A stretch of DNA of 36,756 nucleotides from an uncultured Bacteroides sp. (GTDB taxonomy: Bacteria > Bacteroidota > Bacteroidia > Bacteroidales > Bacteroidaceae). Below, piece by piece: positions 1-8,041 of the stretch. The notes below the pieces were generated by a model, which was given only the letters and a program-made list of their open reading frames with translations, searched no databases and had not been told where the DNA came from. Each line of letters begins with the position of its first letter. The stretch's first letter is position 1. The translations under genes and the position numbers were made by a program. The stretch covers positions 1-36,756 of the forward strand of contig CAMTOV010000011.1 in the NCBI GenBank assembly GCA_947074235.1. The letters are read 5' to 3'.

Positions 1-1293
1 GCACAATGGGCAATGGATTATGCCCTAAAGAATGGTTGTCAGCAAGCAAAGGTTAGCATAGACTCAGGCTCTAGTAGCTCCTTTGAGCTGAGAGATGGCA
101 AAATGGATCGCTTGCAACAAGCATCAGAAAACGGATTGGCTATTTATCTGTATGTAGATGGTCGCTATGGATCGTACAACACCAACCGTTTGAATAAAGC
201 TGAATTGGAAACATTCATCAAAAACGGCATTGAAGCTACTCGCTATTTAGCAAAAGATGAGGCACGCAAATTGCCTAATGAATCGAAATACTACAAAGGT
301 GGAAAGCCCGATTTGCAATTGATGGATAAGAGTTCTTCTTCTATCAGTCCTGACGATAAAATAGCACTTGCTAAGGCATCAGCAAATGAAATATTGGGTA
401 CAGATCCACGCATTATCTCTGTAAACTCTTCGTTTAGAGATGGAATTAGCTTTGGATATCGCATCACCAGCAATGGTTTTGAAGGTGACACACAAAGAAG
501 CTGGAACTCATTATACACGGGTGTATCCATAAAGGGAGAAGGTGAAGCACGTCCTTCAGCAGGATGGGGCGAATCATCAATCTATTTTGACAAGTTAGTA
601 AAAGATAATCTTGGTAAGATTGCTTTAGAGCGTGCTTTGGCTAAAATTGGGCAAAAGAAGATTCAATCGGGGAAATACACCATGGTAATTGAACCATCAG
701 TATCAACTCAACTACTTCGTCCACTAATTAGTGCTATATACGGTTCGTCACTACAACAAAAGAACTCCTTCTTATTGAATAAGCTTAACGAGCAAGTAGT
801 TGCTAGCAACATGACCTTGATGGATGAGCCTCATCTAGTACAATCATCTGGCGCTCGCTATTTTGATGGTGAAGGAGTTGCAACCTCTCGCCGTGCCATC
901 TTCGATAAGGGAGTTTTGAATACTTATTATATAGATACTTACAATGCCAACAAAATGGGTTGCGAATCGACAATTGATTCTCCATCTTTGCTTGTTATGA
1001 ACATGGGCGACAAAGATTGCAAAGCACTTATTAAAGATGTAGCCAATGGTATCTTAGTAACGGGTTTCAACGGTGGTAACTGCAATAGTACATCGGGCGA
1101 CTTCTCATATGGAATAGAAGGTTTTCTTATTGAAAATGGGATCTTAACACAACCAATCTCCGAGATGAATGTAACTGGCAATATGTTATCTTTGTGGTCA
1201 TCGCTTTCAGCAACGGGCAACGATCCACGATTGACGTCTTCTTGGAGAATACCAACATTGGTATTTGAAGAAGTTAACTTCAGCGGATTATAG
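1..1293 (+). CDS. pmbA: TldE/PmbA-like protein of the TldD/PmbA family (5' end outside the window)
   Basis: The frame is open from base 1 (A-Q-W-A before the first Met at base 13), so the real start lies upstream; 430 residues are visible and the family is usually about 440-450. I recognise a TldD/PmbA-type protein from its overall pattern, including the N-terminal stretch GLAIYLYVDGRYGSYNTNRL and the glycine-rich C-terminal part. No HExxxH zinc motif is present, so this is the TldE/PmbA partner rather than the TldD catalytic subunit. In the characterised family the TldD/TldE heterodimer is a cytosolic metalloprotease that degrades unfolded or modified peptides. A tldD gene would be expected just upstream but lies outside the window. 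The gene ends in front of a strong hairpin (1315-1350). The family call is good; the substrate is unknown. Confidence 0.85.
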   Translation, partial: AQWAMDYALKNGCQQAKVSIDSGSSSSFELRDGKMDRLQQASENGLAIYLYVDGRYGSYNTNRLNKAELETFIKNGIEATRYLAKDEARKLPNESKYYKGGKPDLQLMDKSSSSISPDDKIALAKASANEILGTDPRIISVNSSFRDGISFGYRITSNGFEGDTQRSWNSLYTGVSIKGEGEARPSAGWGESSIYFDKLVKDNLGKIALERALAKIGQKKIQSGKYTMVIEPSVSTQLLRPLISAIYGSSLQQKNSFLLNKLNEQVVASNMTLMDEPHLVQSSGARYFDGEGVATSRRAIFDKGVLNTYYIDTYNANKMGCESTIDSPSLLVMNMGDKDCKALIKDVANGILVTGFNGGNCNSTSGDFSYGIEGFLIENGILTQPISEMNVTGNMLSLWSSLSATGNDPRLTSSWRIPTLVFEEVNFSGL

Positions 1294-1314
1294 TAATAAA
1301 CCCAACATAAAGAA

Positions 1315-1350
1315 AAATGCCCCGAAGAGTAAAACCTCTTCGGGGCATTT
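1315..1350. terminator. bidirectional intrinsic terminator between convergent genes
   Basis: A perfect 15-bp inverted repeat (AAATGCCCCGAAGAG / CTCTTCGGGGCATTT) has a 6-nt loop. A-rich sequence lies on the left and T-rich on the right, so each strand ends in a short U tract. It sits 21 bp after the pmbA-like stop and 22 bp after the aquaporin stop on the other strand, and would serve both genes. Confidence 0.85.
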
Positions 1351-1372
1351 CCTTATTATACTTATCGCATGC

Positions 1373-2050
1373 TTATTTTTCGCATTTTTCGCAGCTAAAG
1401 ATTTTCCAAACACCAGCAGCAATAGCACCACCAATCATAGGAGCTACGATAAACACCCATAGTTGAGCTAAATTAGAACCACCTGCAAACAATGCAGGGC
1501 CTAAGCTACGAGCAGGATTAACAGAAGTACCAGTCAATGGAATACATACAATGTGTACCAATACTAAAGACAAACCGATTGCTAAACCAGCCAAGTTTCC
1601 AGCACCTTTTTTAGAGTCTGTAGAACCTAATACCACTAATACGAAGATAAATGTAAATACTACCTCAGCAATCAATGCTTGAACTAGTTGACCTTCTCCA
1701 AAACCATTAGCTCCAGTTGCAGTAGATGGTCCGTAAGAACCTGTAGAAGTAAGAGCATAAATAATAGCAGAACCTACAATTGCACCAATACATTGAGCAA
1801 CCATATAGCCAATAGCTTCAGAACCTTTCATTCTCTTAGACAACCACACACCCAATGTAATAGCTGGATTGATATGACATCCAGAAATATTACCAATAGT
1901 ATAAGCCATTGCAATTACAGAAAGACCAAAAGCGAACGCAACAGCAAGAACTTGAGCAGATCCCGATTCACATCCAAAAAATACGGCGCTACCGCATCCC
2001 ATTAATACAAGCACCATTGTTCCTAGTGCTTCAGCAAATAATTTCTTCAT
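1373..2050 (-). CDS. aqpZ: aquaporin Z-type water channel
   Basis: This is a 225-residue MIP-family protein with six predicted membrane helices and two NPA boxes, HINPAIT (NPA 61-63) and SVNPARS (NPA 178-180). Aligned by eye with E. coli AqpZ, the selectivity filter reads Phe41, His166, Thr175, Arg181, the same set as AqpZ. That predicts a water-selective channel rather than a glycerol facilitator. It is inserted in the inner membrane. The gene stands alone between two intergenic regions and shares its terminator with the pmbA-like gene. The C-terminus ends in a small Cys-x-x-Cys tail (SCEKCEK), which E. coli AqpZ lacks. The upstream leader holds an 8-bp inverted repeat (2079-2100). No clear promoter matches the TAnnTTTG pattern. 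Confidence 0.93.
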   Translation of the reverse strand: MKKLFAEALGTMVLVLMGCGSAVFFGCESGSAQVLAVAFAFGLSVIAMAYTIGNISGCHINPAITLGVWLSKRMKGSEAIGYMVAQCIGAIVGSAIIYALTSTGSYGPSTATGANGFGEGQLVQALIAEVVFTFIFVLVVLGSTDSKKGAGNLAGLAIGLSLVLVHIVCIPLTGTSVNPARSLGPALFAGGSNLAQLWVFIVAPMIGGAIAAGVWKIFSCEKCEK

Positions 2051-2078
2051 TTTTTATTTTACTTTAAAAATTCATATT

Positions 2079-2100
2079 ACATAGTAGTACTATACTATGT
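2079..2100. repeat. 8-bp inverted repeat in the aquaporin leader
   Basis: ACATAGTA and TACTATGT flank a 6-nt centre (GTACTA), 29 bp upstream of the aquaporin start. It could be an operator or an mRNA hairpin. The rest of the gene-free stretch 2051-2383 is AT-rich and shows only this repeat and the hairpin at 2252-2313. Confidence 0.5.
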
Positions 2101-2251
2101 TTTACTGTTTGTATTGTTAATTATATTTTAATCAATTAACATAAAGCTAAACTTCATTATTAATCGAATAAACATAATATCTGTGCAATAATCATAATTT
2201 TTATTGACATATGCAAATTATACGTCAATTATTTAGCATATCAAAAAGAAA

Positions 2252-2313
2252 ATGCTGAAGGATAGTCTTTACTATAAGTATACTATTATAGCAAAAAAAC
2301 AATCCTTCAGCAT
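2252..2313 (-). terminator. long-loop hairpin, probable terminator of the 2384-2902 gene
   Basis: A perfect 12-bp repeat (ATGCTGAAGGAT at 2252-2263, ATCCTTCAGCAT at 2302-2313) encloses 38 nt. The loop holds a smaller nested pairing (CTATA / TATAG around AGTATACT). On the minus strand the right arm is followed by a T-rich tract (TTTTCTTTTTGA), which fits a terminator about 70 bp past the stop of the secreted-protein gene. The large loop is unusual for a simple terminator. Confidence 0.5.
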
Positions 2314-2383
2314 GGAGAATTTGAATATCTTACAGGATATACTTCAAACGCTTAAAATGCTGACATATAGGAATAAGCTGCGA

Positions 2384-2902
2384 TTATTTACTGATCAGTT
2401 TTCTTCTTATTTCAAATTTATTAATTTGTACGCCTTGCGATGGTAACCATACTTTTAATGTATGTTTCTTACCACGTAGAGCTTTTACCTTGAAATCAGC
2501 CTTAACAGTATTTATTAATTTATTTTTAATAGTAATTTCTTCTGTATCCAACAAATCCATCCCAACAATAACAATTGGATCATCTGGAGTATTGCTTTTA
2601 TCAAGAGTATAATATACTGTTACCTCATAAGTACCACCCGACAATTTGCTAGATAATGAATATTCTGCATAAGGTGCTAACGCTTTTTTATTGGCCGACT
2701 CTCCTTTTTTATTGTATGATGAGCTTTTACCTTGAATGTAAGTTTTGCTTTTGTTGGTGCCTTTCTCAATGAAACGAGAGCTTTTATAAGCATCTGCAGA
2801 TACTGATACTCTCATGTTATCCATTGAGTGAGTATCTTGTGCGAACAAAGAGGTAGATGTGAAAGAGATAATTAGAGATAATAAAAATAATACTTTCTTC
2901 AT
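2384..2902 (-). CDS. small secreted protein of unknown function
   Basis: This is a 172-residue protein. A typical Sec signal peptide covers residues 1-21 (MKKVLFLLSLIISF, then SLFAQ before the cleavage site), so the protein is exported. The mature part is rich in Lys and Ser. From about residue 80 it has alternating hydrophobic strands such as GTYEVTVYYTL and KHTLKVWLP, ending in VQINKFEIRR. This pattern resembles a carbohydrate-binding or other beta-sandwich domain, but I do not recognise a named family and see no catalytic motif. It is monocistronic, with a TAnnTTTG element upstream at 2938-2945. The prediction of secretion is firm; the fold is inference. Confidence 0.75.
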   Translation of the reverse strand: MKKVLFLLSLIISFTSTSLFAQDTHSMDNMRVSVSADAYKSSRFIEKGTNKSKTYIQGKSSSYNKKGESANKKALAPYAEYSLSSKLSGGTYEVTVYYTLDKSNTPDDPIVIVGMDLLDTEEITIKNKLINTVKADFKVKALRGKKHTLKVWLPSQGVQINKFEIRRKLISK

Positions 2903-2937
2903 GTGTTTAGGATTAATATTTTACTTTAAATTCATTA

Positions 2938-2945
2938 CAAATTTA
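2938..2945 (-). promoter_or_regulatory. -7 promoter element of the secreted-protein gene
   Basis: The minus strand reads TAAATTTG, a full match to TAnnTTTG, 36 bp upstream of the start codon at 2902. No -33 TTTG is found at the usual 19-21 bp spacing, so only the -7 half is supported. Confidence 0.5.
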
Positions 2946-3044
2946 GCAACATATTATCAAAGAGTTCTTATTGCAAGAAACTATTTAACAACACTAAACA
3001 TCCAATAAGATTTTAAAATTCTTTGTCGCTAGATATATCAATAA

Positions 3045-3401
3045 TTATTTATTATCGCACTCTTTCGTATCTGCTTCCAGCTCTTTGATTTCTTTATTAA
3101 GAAATACAGAAAGAACAGTTCTAACCACAACAATACCTCCCAAAATAATCAATTCGGTCATGGTTGGTTCTAATACTGTCTTTAATATATCAGAAGCAAT
3201 AAGAAATTCCAAACCAAGCAATAAATATGTGCCAAACACCGAACGTAGTTTGCGTATGTTTGTAGTACTATAGCCACCCGTAAAACGTTTTACTTCATTA
3301 ATAAGAAACTGAATAATAGCAATCAATGCACCATAGGTCACAATCAGCAAACTGGCTACACTTATTATTGTTGCTAATAGATTTAGAAAATGGGTAAACA
3401 T
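3045..3401 (-). CDS. DUF1622 family inner-membrane protein
   Basis: This protein has 118 residues from the Met at 3401. It has three predicted membrane helices (about residues 5-32, 55-75 and 80-100) separated by a basic loop (EVKRFTGGY...RKLRSVFG) and a charged tail (KEIKELEADTKE). The pattern matches DUF1622, small membrane proteins of unknown function. An upstream in-frame ATG would add 35 residues (MCVYYIVYSRI...). I reject it because that part is not membrane-like or family-like and would run across the promoter region of the divergent gene. It is monocistronic and divergent from the glycan operon that begins at 3529. Confidence 0.8.
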   Translation of the reverse strand: MFTHFLNLLATIISVASLLIVTYGALIAIIQFLINEVKRFTGGYSTTNIRKLRSVFGTYLLLGLEFLIASDILKTVLEPTMTELIILGGIVVVRTVLSVFLNKEIKELEADTKECDNK

Positions 3402-3436
3402 ATGATATTTCTTTTTATTTATATAACAGTTAACCC

Positions 3437-3465
3437 TTGTCAAAAGTTTTAATTCTGTATTTTTG
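3437..3465 (+). promoter_or_regulatory. promoter of the ketoisomerase-acyltransferase-aminotransferase operon
   Basis: A -7 element TATTTTTG (3458-3465) fits TAnnTTTG, with TTG at 3437-3439 as a partial -33 box 18 bp upstream. The expected transcript start near 3472 gives a leader of about 57 nt before the ATG at 3529. Confidence 0.6.
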
Positions 3466-3528
3466 CAATCTATGATTCGAGAATATACTATATAATAAAC
3501 ACACACTAAATCACGTTATTTATAAACT

Positions 3529-3921
3529 ATGAAACAATTAAAGACATTTACAGACGAGAGAGGAAGCCTCACACTTATTGAAGGAGGCATTGATGTACCT
3601 TTCCAAATAGCACGCGCATATTGGTTGCACCATGTGGCCGATGGCAAAACTAGAGGAAGTCATGCCAATCGCACTTCTACTCAATTCCTTGTTGCCATGA
3701 CTGGAAGCGTGGATGTTGCTTTAGAAGATGTTAATGGCAAACGAACTGTGCATCTAGATTCTAATACTGAAGGCGTTCTTGTACCTCCAGGCACCTGGAA
3801 CGAACTAAGCAACTTCTCAGAGGGAGCTATTGTGGTTGTATTCTCGTCACAATTATATAAACCGGAATCTTATTTGAATACTTACGAAGAGTTTCAAGCA
3901 TTTATCCATCAACAAAAATGA
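3529..3921 (+). CDS. FdtA/WxcM-like cupin, putative dTDP-sugar 3,4-ketoisomerase
   Basis: This 130-residue single cupin domain belongs to the FdtA/QdtA/WxcM family, whose members isomerise dTDP-4-keto-6-deoxyglucose to the 3-keto sugar in the cytosol. Family landmarks are the N-terminal DERGSLT, the core TRGSHANRTSTQFLVAMTGS and the end pattern VPPGTWNELSNFSEGA. In FdtA the core reads RGFHAHKK with two active-site histidines; here it is His45-Ala-Asn47, so the second histidine is replaced. Activity may be changed or lost, or this may be a Bacteroidota subfamily. The gene overlaps the next by 4 bp (ATGA). The neighbouring aminotransferase fits synthesis of a 3-amino-3,6-dideoxyhexose, but no rmlA or rmlB is in the window. 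Confidence 0.85.
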   Translation: MKQLKTFTDERGSLTLIEGGIDVPFQIARAYWLHHVADGKTRGSHANRTSTQFLVAMTGSVDVALEDVNGKRTVHLDSNTEGVLVPPGTWNELSNFSEGAIVVVFSSQLYKPESYLNTYEEFQAFIHQQK

Positions 3922-4889
3922 GCATAACGACCGATTCTTTGAAGATTGCACCCTACACTTCTACTCTCAAACATGAGTGGAATGAGTTTGTACGTCATTC
4001 AAAGAATGGTACTTTCTTATTAGAACGCGATTATATGGACTATCACCATAATCGTTTTAATGACTACTCATTGTTGATTTATAAAGGAAAACGGATTATC
4101 GCTTTATTACCAGGACATATTCAAGGAGACAGCTTTTGTAGCCACAATGGGTTAACTTATGGTGGATTAATTATGTCCAACCAAACCACAACAGCTCTCA
4201 CTTTGGATATATTCGAATTACTTTTGAATCATCTTAGAGAGATTGATGGCCTTACAAAGATTATTTATCGCCCTACTCCATCTATATACCATCGCTATCC
4301 TGCCGAAGAAGATTTGTATGCTTTGTGGCGTTGCAATGCTCAGCTGATTGGTCGCAAAGTATCTTCTGTAATAGAGCAGAAACAAGCTTTACCTTTCAAC
4401 ACATTGCGCAAGCGCAAACTCAGAAACGCTTTCAACGCAGCGTATCGAGTTAGTCAAGACAATGATTTTGCTTCTTATTGGACTATCTTAAGCGACAACC
4501 TTTCTGATAGACACCATGCAACACCCGTTCATTCATTAGAAGAGATGGTTCGTTTAAGTCAACTATTTCCCGATAACATTCGATTGTTTACCGTGAGAGA
4601 TTTATCTAAACAGATTATAGCGGGCTGCATCATTTACGAAACAGACCGGGTGGCTCACACGCAATATATTGCATCTACTGCCGAAGGAAGAGAAAACGGA
4701 GCTGTAGATCTCTTGTTCAATTACTTGATTCATACTCATTACTTATCAAAAGACTTCTTTGACTTAGGAACGTCTGTAGAAGATGGAGGATGGATATTGA
4801 ACGAAGGGCTTATCTTTCAGAAAGAGGGATTTGGTGGTAGAGCGATTGTATATGATACTTACGAATTACTTTTAAATCAAAGCAAATGA
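3918..4889 (+). CDS. GNAT/FemAB-like acyltransferase
   Basis: This 323-residue cytosolic protein looks like the GNAT-fold, FemAB-related acetyltransferases (Acetyltransf_6 type) often found in surface-glycan clusters. Visible family-like stretches are the N-terminal [16 protein letters not shown], a basic helix [17 protein letters not shown] near residue 165, and a C-terminal half with [19 protein letters not shown] and [18 protein letters not shown] before the final GFGGRA. By context it may N-acylate the amino sugar made by the next gene, but the acyl donor is not evident. It overlaps both neighbours by 4 bp (3918-3921 and 4886-4889), so the three genes are translationally coupled. Confidence 0.75.
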   Translation: MSITTDSLKIAPYTSTLKHEWNEFVRHSKNGTFLLERDYMDYHHNRFNDYSLLIYKGKRIIALLPGHIQGDSFCSHNGLTYGGLIMSNQTTTALTLDIFELLLNHLREIDGLTKIIYRPTPSIYHRYPAEEDLYALWRCNAQLIGRKVSSVIEQKQALPFNTLRKRKLRNAFNAAYRVSQDNDFASYWTILSDNLSDRHHATPVHSLEEMVRLSQLFPDNIRLFTVRDLSKQIIAGCIIYETDRVAHTQYIASTAEGRENGAVDLLFNYLIHTHYLSKDFFDLGTSVEDGGWILNEGLIFQKEGFGGRAIVYDTYELLLNQSK

Positions 4890-5986
4890 TTCCTTATTAT
4901 AGTTTACAGCAGATTAGTAACTCTTTTCAGCCGGAGTTGTCACAAGCCATTGAACAAGTTACTCAATCGGGATGGTACTTGCAAGGGGGTGAGAATAAAC
5001 AATTCGAAGAATCGTTTGCTGATTATTGCGGCACAGCTTATTGTGTAGGTGTAGGCAATGGCATGGATGCACTTAGTCTTATATTCATGGCTTATCAAGC
5101 AATGGGCATTATGCAACAAGGAGATGAAGTAATTGTACCGTCTAATACTTGTATTGCAACTATCATTGGCATCCTTCGTGGTGGATTGAAACCGATTCTT
5201 TGTGAACCCACATTGGAATCGTGCAATATAGATGCTACAAAGATTGAAGAACTAATCACTTCCCGCACCAAAGCTATTCTGCCTGTTCATCTTTATGGTC
5301 GCTGCGCCGATATGGAAGCCATTAGCCTCATCGCCAAGAAACACAATTTGAGAGTGGTAGAAGACTGTGCACAAGCACATGGCGCTATTTATGGAGGCAA
5401 ACGTGTTGGTAATTGGGGAGATGCAGCCGGCTTTAGCTTTTATCCTTCAAAGAACTTAGGAGCACTGGGTGATGGTGGGGCAGTAACCACCAACGATAAA
5501 GAGCTGGCCAGCCTTGTTCGCACGCTAGCCAACTATGGTTCATCGGCCAAATATGTTCACGACTTTATGGGAATAAACAGTCGATTGGATGAAATGCAAG
5601 CTGCCATTCTTTCTTTAAAGCTAAAACGATTGGACGAAGACAATAACCTTCGTCGTCAGGTAGCTAAGCGTTACTTAGATGGAATTAATAATAAACTCAT
5701 TCGTCTATTACCAATAGACAATTGGGAAGCAAACGTATTTCACATCTTCCCTATTTTTACTCCCGAACGTGATAGACTGCAAGCTTATTTGACAGAAGCG
5801 GGTATTCAAACCTTGATACACTACCCCATTCCACCCCATCAACAAAAGGCATTAAGTGATTATCGTGCGCTTTCACTACCCATCACAGAACAGATACATC
5901 GTGAAGAACTCAGTCTACCTATGTCGCCTCTATTGACCGACTCAGAGATTGAATCTATAATCAATGCTGTCAATCGATTTGTTTAA
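4886..5986 (+). CDS. DegT/DnrJ/EryC1/StrS family PLP-dependent sugar aminotransferase
   Basis: The protein has 366 residues, normal for the family. The fold-type I pattern is clear: GVGNGMDAL near residue 55, VPSNTCIAT near 84, [11 protein letters not shown] (Asp160 and Gln163 contact the cofactor), and [17 protein letters not shown] with PLP lysine Lys189. Family members transfer an amino group from glutamate to a keto sugar nucleotide. With the ketoisomerase-like gene upstream, an FdtB/QdtB-type role at C3 is the best inference. It is the last gene of the rightward trio. Its stop codon shares bases with the stop of the convergent glycosyltransferase (TTAA at 5983-5986), and no terminator separates them. 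Confidence 0.9.
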   Translation: MIPYYSLQQISNSFQPELSQAIEQVTQSGWYLQGGENKQFEESFADYCGTAYCVGVGNGMDALSLIFMAYQAMGIMQQGDEVIVPSNTCIATIIGILRGGLKPILCEPTLESCNIDATKIEELITSRTKAILPVHLYGRCADMEAISLIAKKHNLRVVEDCAQAHGAIYGGKRVGNWGDAAGFSFYPSKNLGALGDGGAVTTNDKELASLVRTLANYGSSAKYVHDFMGINSRLDEMQAAILSLKLKRLDEDNNLRRQVAKRYLDGINNKLIRLLPIDNWEANVFHIFPIFTPERDRLQAYLTEAGIQTLIHYPIPPHQQKALSDYRALSLPITEQIHREELSLPMSPLLTDSEIESIINAVNRFV

Positions 5987-7083
5987 TGTGAATTCCAGAA
6001 ATCAAGATACTGTTGCGCCACTTTGATATGATCATGGTGACGTTTCACGTATTCAATGCTTTGAGCAGATAATTCGGGGATACGCTCTTTGTGCAATACA
6101 ATATCTTCTAACTTCTGATACACATTTTCTTTGGAAGGAGTAATATTGATTATGGGACGTAGCTCTTGTTCGTTGATGATTTCATAGTTTTCGGGTTCGC
6201 CACCACTCACCACAACTATTCCTTTTGCCATTGCCACCAATGCATTTACAGCAGGAGTATATGAATAGAGTTGATCAAGAACAACATCTGCTTGATTCAT
6301 TCTTTTTTGATATTCATCGAAAGGCAAATCCGTAACTGCCTCAATCGAGCATTCCTTTGGATATTTCTTTTGCACCTCTTGCAATACAGGAAACATCACA
6401 TCAATCCCTTTTATCTGCGCTCGTTCCGATTGAATTCCTACAAAGAAATTCACCTTATCAGGGATGCTACGAACACGACAATCAGATACACTTTCAATAT
6501 CAATAGGTAGTGGAATAAAAGAAGTCTTGTCAGGGAAATGAGGTTTGTAAGCCACATAATATTCCCACAGGCATGCAATAATGCCATTGCAGTTTTTTGC
6601 AATCTCTTGATTCGCCTGTAGCGTCCCACCATGCATACATTCTTCAATATCTGCTCTATTAAAAGGAGTATCCATCGGTCTATCAGCAATCGTAAAATCA
6701 GAATAGCGATAAGTGTCTGTTTCCAAACAAGCCTTTACATAATAATGGTCTGTACCATAAGCTCCCATAAAAATCTTCTTATTATGCTTACGCAAGAAGC
6801 GGAAGAAAGGAAGCGTGCGTTTGGCACGAATATGAAAGAAAGGACAATGAATGACTTGAACTACATCGAAGCCTTTCATCTTATGAAGATTCATAGCAGC
6901 CTTCATCATACACAACACTCCACCAAATTTAGATTTAGAGTTGCGAGTTATAGAGATATCTCGTGGAAAGTTTCTCCACCCACCTCCATCAGAGGCTACG
7001 CACACTTCATGGCCCAAAGAGCGAAGTCCTTTAGCCAACGTAGAGTGTACTCCACTACAATCGCCTATCAATAATATCTTCAT
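5983..7083 (-). CDS. glycosyltransferase, probably GT-B fold (GT4-like)
   Basis: This 366-residue cytosolic protein begins with [20 protein letters not shown], a Rossmann-type glycine-rich start as in GT-B enzymes. It has a donor-site-like C-terminal region ([31 protein letters not shown], residues about 265-305), where the Glu near the end corresponds to the conserved donor-binding Glu of GT4-like enzymes. Donor and acceptor are not evident. The start codon directly abuts the stop of the upstream GT2 gene, so the two form an operon. The 3' end overlaps the aminotransferase stop. It likely adds a sugar to the glycan whose parts are made by the neighbouring genes. Confidence 0.8.
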   Translation of the reverse strand: MKILLIGDCSGVHSTLAKGLRSLGHEVCVASDGGGWRNFPRDISITRNSKSKFGGVLCMMKAAMNLHKMKGFDVVQVIHCPFFHIRAKRTLPFFRFLRKHNKKIFMGAYGTDHYYVKACLETDTYRYSDFTIADRPMDTPFNRADIEECMHGGTLQANQEIAKNCNGIIACLWEYYVAYKPHFPDKTSFIPLPIDIESVSDCRVRSIPDKVNFFVGIQSERAQIKGIDVMFPVLQEVQKKYPKECSIEAVTDLPFDEYQKRMNQADVVLDQLYSYTPAVNALVAMAKGIVVVSGGEPENYEIINEQELRPIINITPSKENVYQKLEDIVLHKERIPELSAQSIEYVKRHHDHIKVAQQYLDFWNSH

Positions 7084-7962
7084 TTACTTTCTACAAATAG
7101 TATTAATAAAACAACGTGCTACTTTATACTTAGATGAATAACCCTTCGATGGTAAAGGTAGAAATCCGGTTTCATGCAAACTCTTAATGCGAATACGAAC
7201 ATCTGATAACGAGCAACGGTTGCGCCACATCTGAAAGAGGAAGTCAATAGTCAAGAAGTGGAGGCGTCGTTGCAATGCATGGTGTTGTATTTCATTCAAA
7301 TCCAAACCATCAAATTGCTTTAAGTCAAGTAGCAGTTTGGCGAAGTCGTCTAACCGTTTATTGCGTTGCTCTTTCTCTATACGATGGAGAATAGAGTGTG
7401 GATATTGCGAATAAGCATAAATCACCTTATTACTAATCACAGTGGTAGCCGCCAAGCAATAAGCTTTCGCCACAAAAGCCTCATCTTCATGATAAGATGA
7501 TTCTGAGAACAAAAGTTGATGTTGTAGTATCCATTCTCTGCGAAAGAGATGCCGCCATGCAGTACCCAAGAAGTTATGTTGAAGCATGTAGTCGGCACCC
7601 GAGGAGTATACAGCAAAAGAGTCGTCAATACTTTTCGGAGTCAAGATTGCATCTCCGCTCACCATTTGATATCCAAAAGAGAGCATATCTGGATTTTGTG
7701 ATTGTATCAAATCAATCAAAGAGAGTAATCCGCCTGAGAGTAGGTAATCGTCCGCATCTACAAATAGTAGATAATCACCTTGAGCTTTACCTATCCCTAT
7801 ATTGCGCGCACCACCTAAGCCTCGCCCCTCATCATCAGCCACTATCACCTCATAGCTATCAGCACTCAAGCCTTGCTCTTCAATCGATTTGATACAGCGA
7901 TTGAGCAACTGCTTATCGGCATTGCCATAAAAAGGGATAATGATGCTTAACATAGGGTTCAT
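7084..7962 (-). CDS. family 2 glycosyltransferase
   Basis: This is a 292-residue GT-A fold enzyme. The N-terminal signature MLSIIIPFYG is followed by VIVADDEGRGLGGARNIGI and the metal-binding DxD-type motif FVDADDYL (Asp69-Ala-Asp71). The C-terminal third is basic and helical, as in GT2 enzymes of capsule and LPS clusters. The annotated Met could instead be Met4 (base 7953), which starts exactly at the domain. A TAnnTTTG element at 7968-7975 lies so close that a transcript would leave almost no leader before the first Met, which favours Met4. It is transcribed with the GT-B enzyme downstream and divergently from the flippase gene. Confidence 0.88.
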   Translation of the reverse strand: MNPMLSIIIPFYGNADKQLLNRCIKSIEEQGLSADSYEVIVADDEGRGLGGARNIGIGKAQGDYLLFVDADDYLLSGGLLSLIDLIQSQNPDMLSFGYQMVSGDAILTPKSIDDSFAVYSSGADYMLQHNFLGTAWRHLFRREWILQHQLLFSESSYHEDEAFVAKAYCLAATTVISNKVIYAYSQYPHSILHRIEKEQRNKRLDDFAKLLLDLKQFDGLDLNEIQHHALQRRLHFLTIDFLFQMWRNRCSLSDVRIRIKSLHETGFLPLPSKGYSSKYKVARCFINTICRK

Positions 7963-7967
7963 GTGAA

Positions 7968-7975
7968 CAAAGATA
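7968..7975 (-). promoter_or_regulatory. -7 promoter element of the two-glycosyltransferase operon
   Basis: The minus strand reads TATCTTTG, a full TAnnTTTG match only 5 bp before the first possible ATG, so the mRNA would be nearly leaderless. No convincing -33 box is seen at standard spacing. Confidence 0.4.
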
Positions 7976-7984
7976 ATGTTTTAT

Positions 7985-8015
7985 TTTGTGTTTCGATTTA
8001 TTGAACTTACTTTTG
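7985..8015 (+). promoter_or_regulatory. promoter of the flippase-acyltransferase operon
   Basis: TTTG at 7985-7988 and TACTTTTG at 8008-8015 are separated by 19 bp, an ideal Bacteroidota -33/-7 pair. Transcription would start near 8022, about 20 nt before the ATG at 8042. The site lies beside the divergent promoter element at 7968-7975. Confidence 0.75.
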
Positions 8016-8041
8016 TAAGGATGAACAAACCCATGTAATTG

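Noticed and set aside
1265..1462. 65-codon reading frame across the end of the pmbA-like gene
   Set aside because: It starts inside pmbA, runs through the terminator hairpin and overlaps the aquaporin gene. No ribosome-binding site or family pattern.
2252..2446. 64-codon rightward reading frame
   Set aside because: Its start codon lies inside the hairpin arm and its end runs into the secreted-protein gene on the other strand. No promoter and no recognisable protein pattern.
3402..3506. 35-residue N-terminal extension of the DUF1622 protein
   Set aside because: The added residues do not look like the family, and the longer form would cover the divergent promoter at 3437-3465.
8039..8041. TTG start for the flippase
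   Set aside because: It is directly followed by an ATG that fits better and changes the protein by one residue only.
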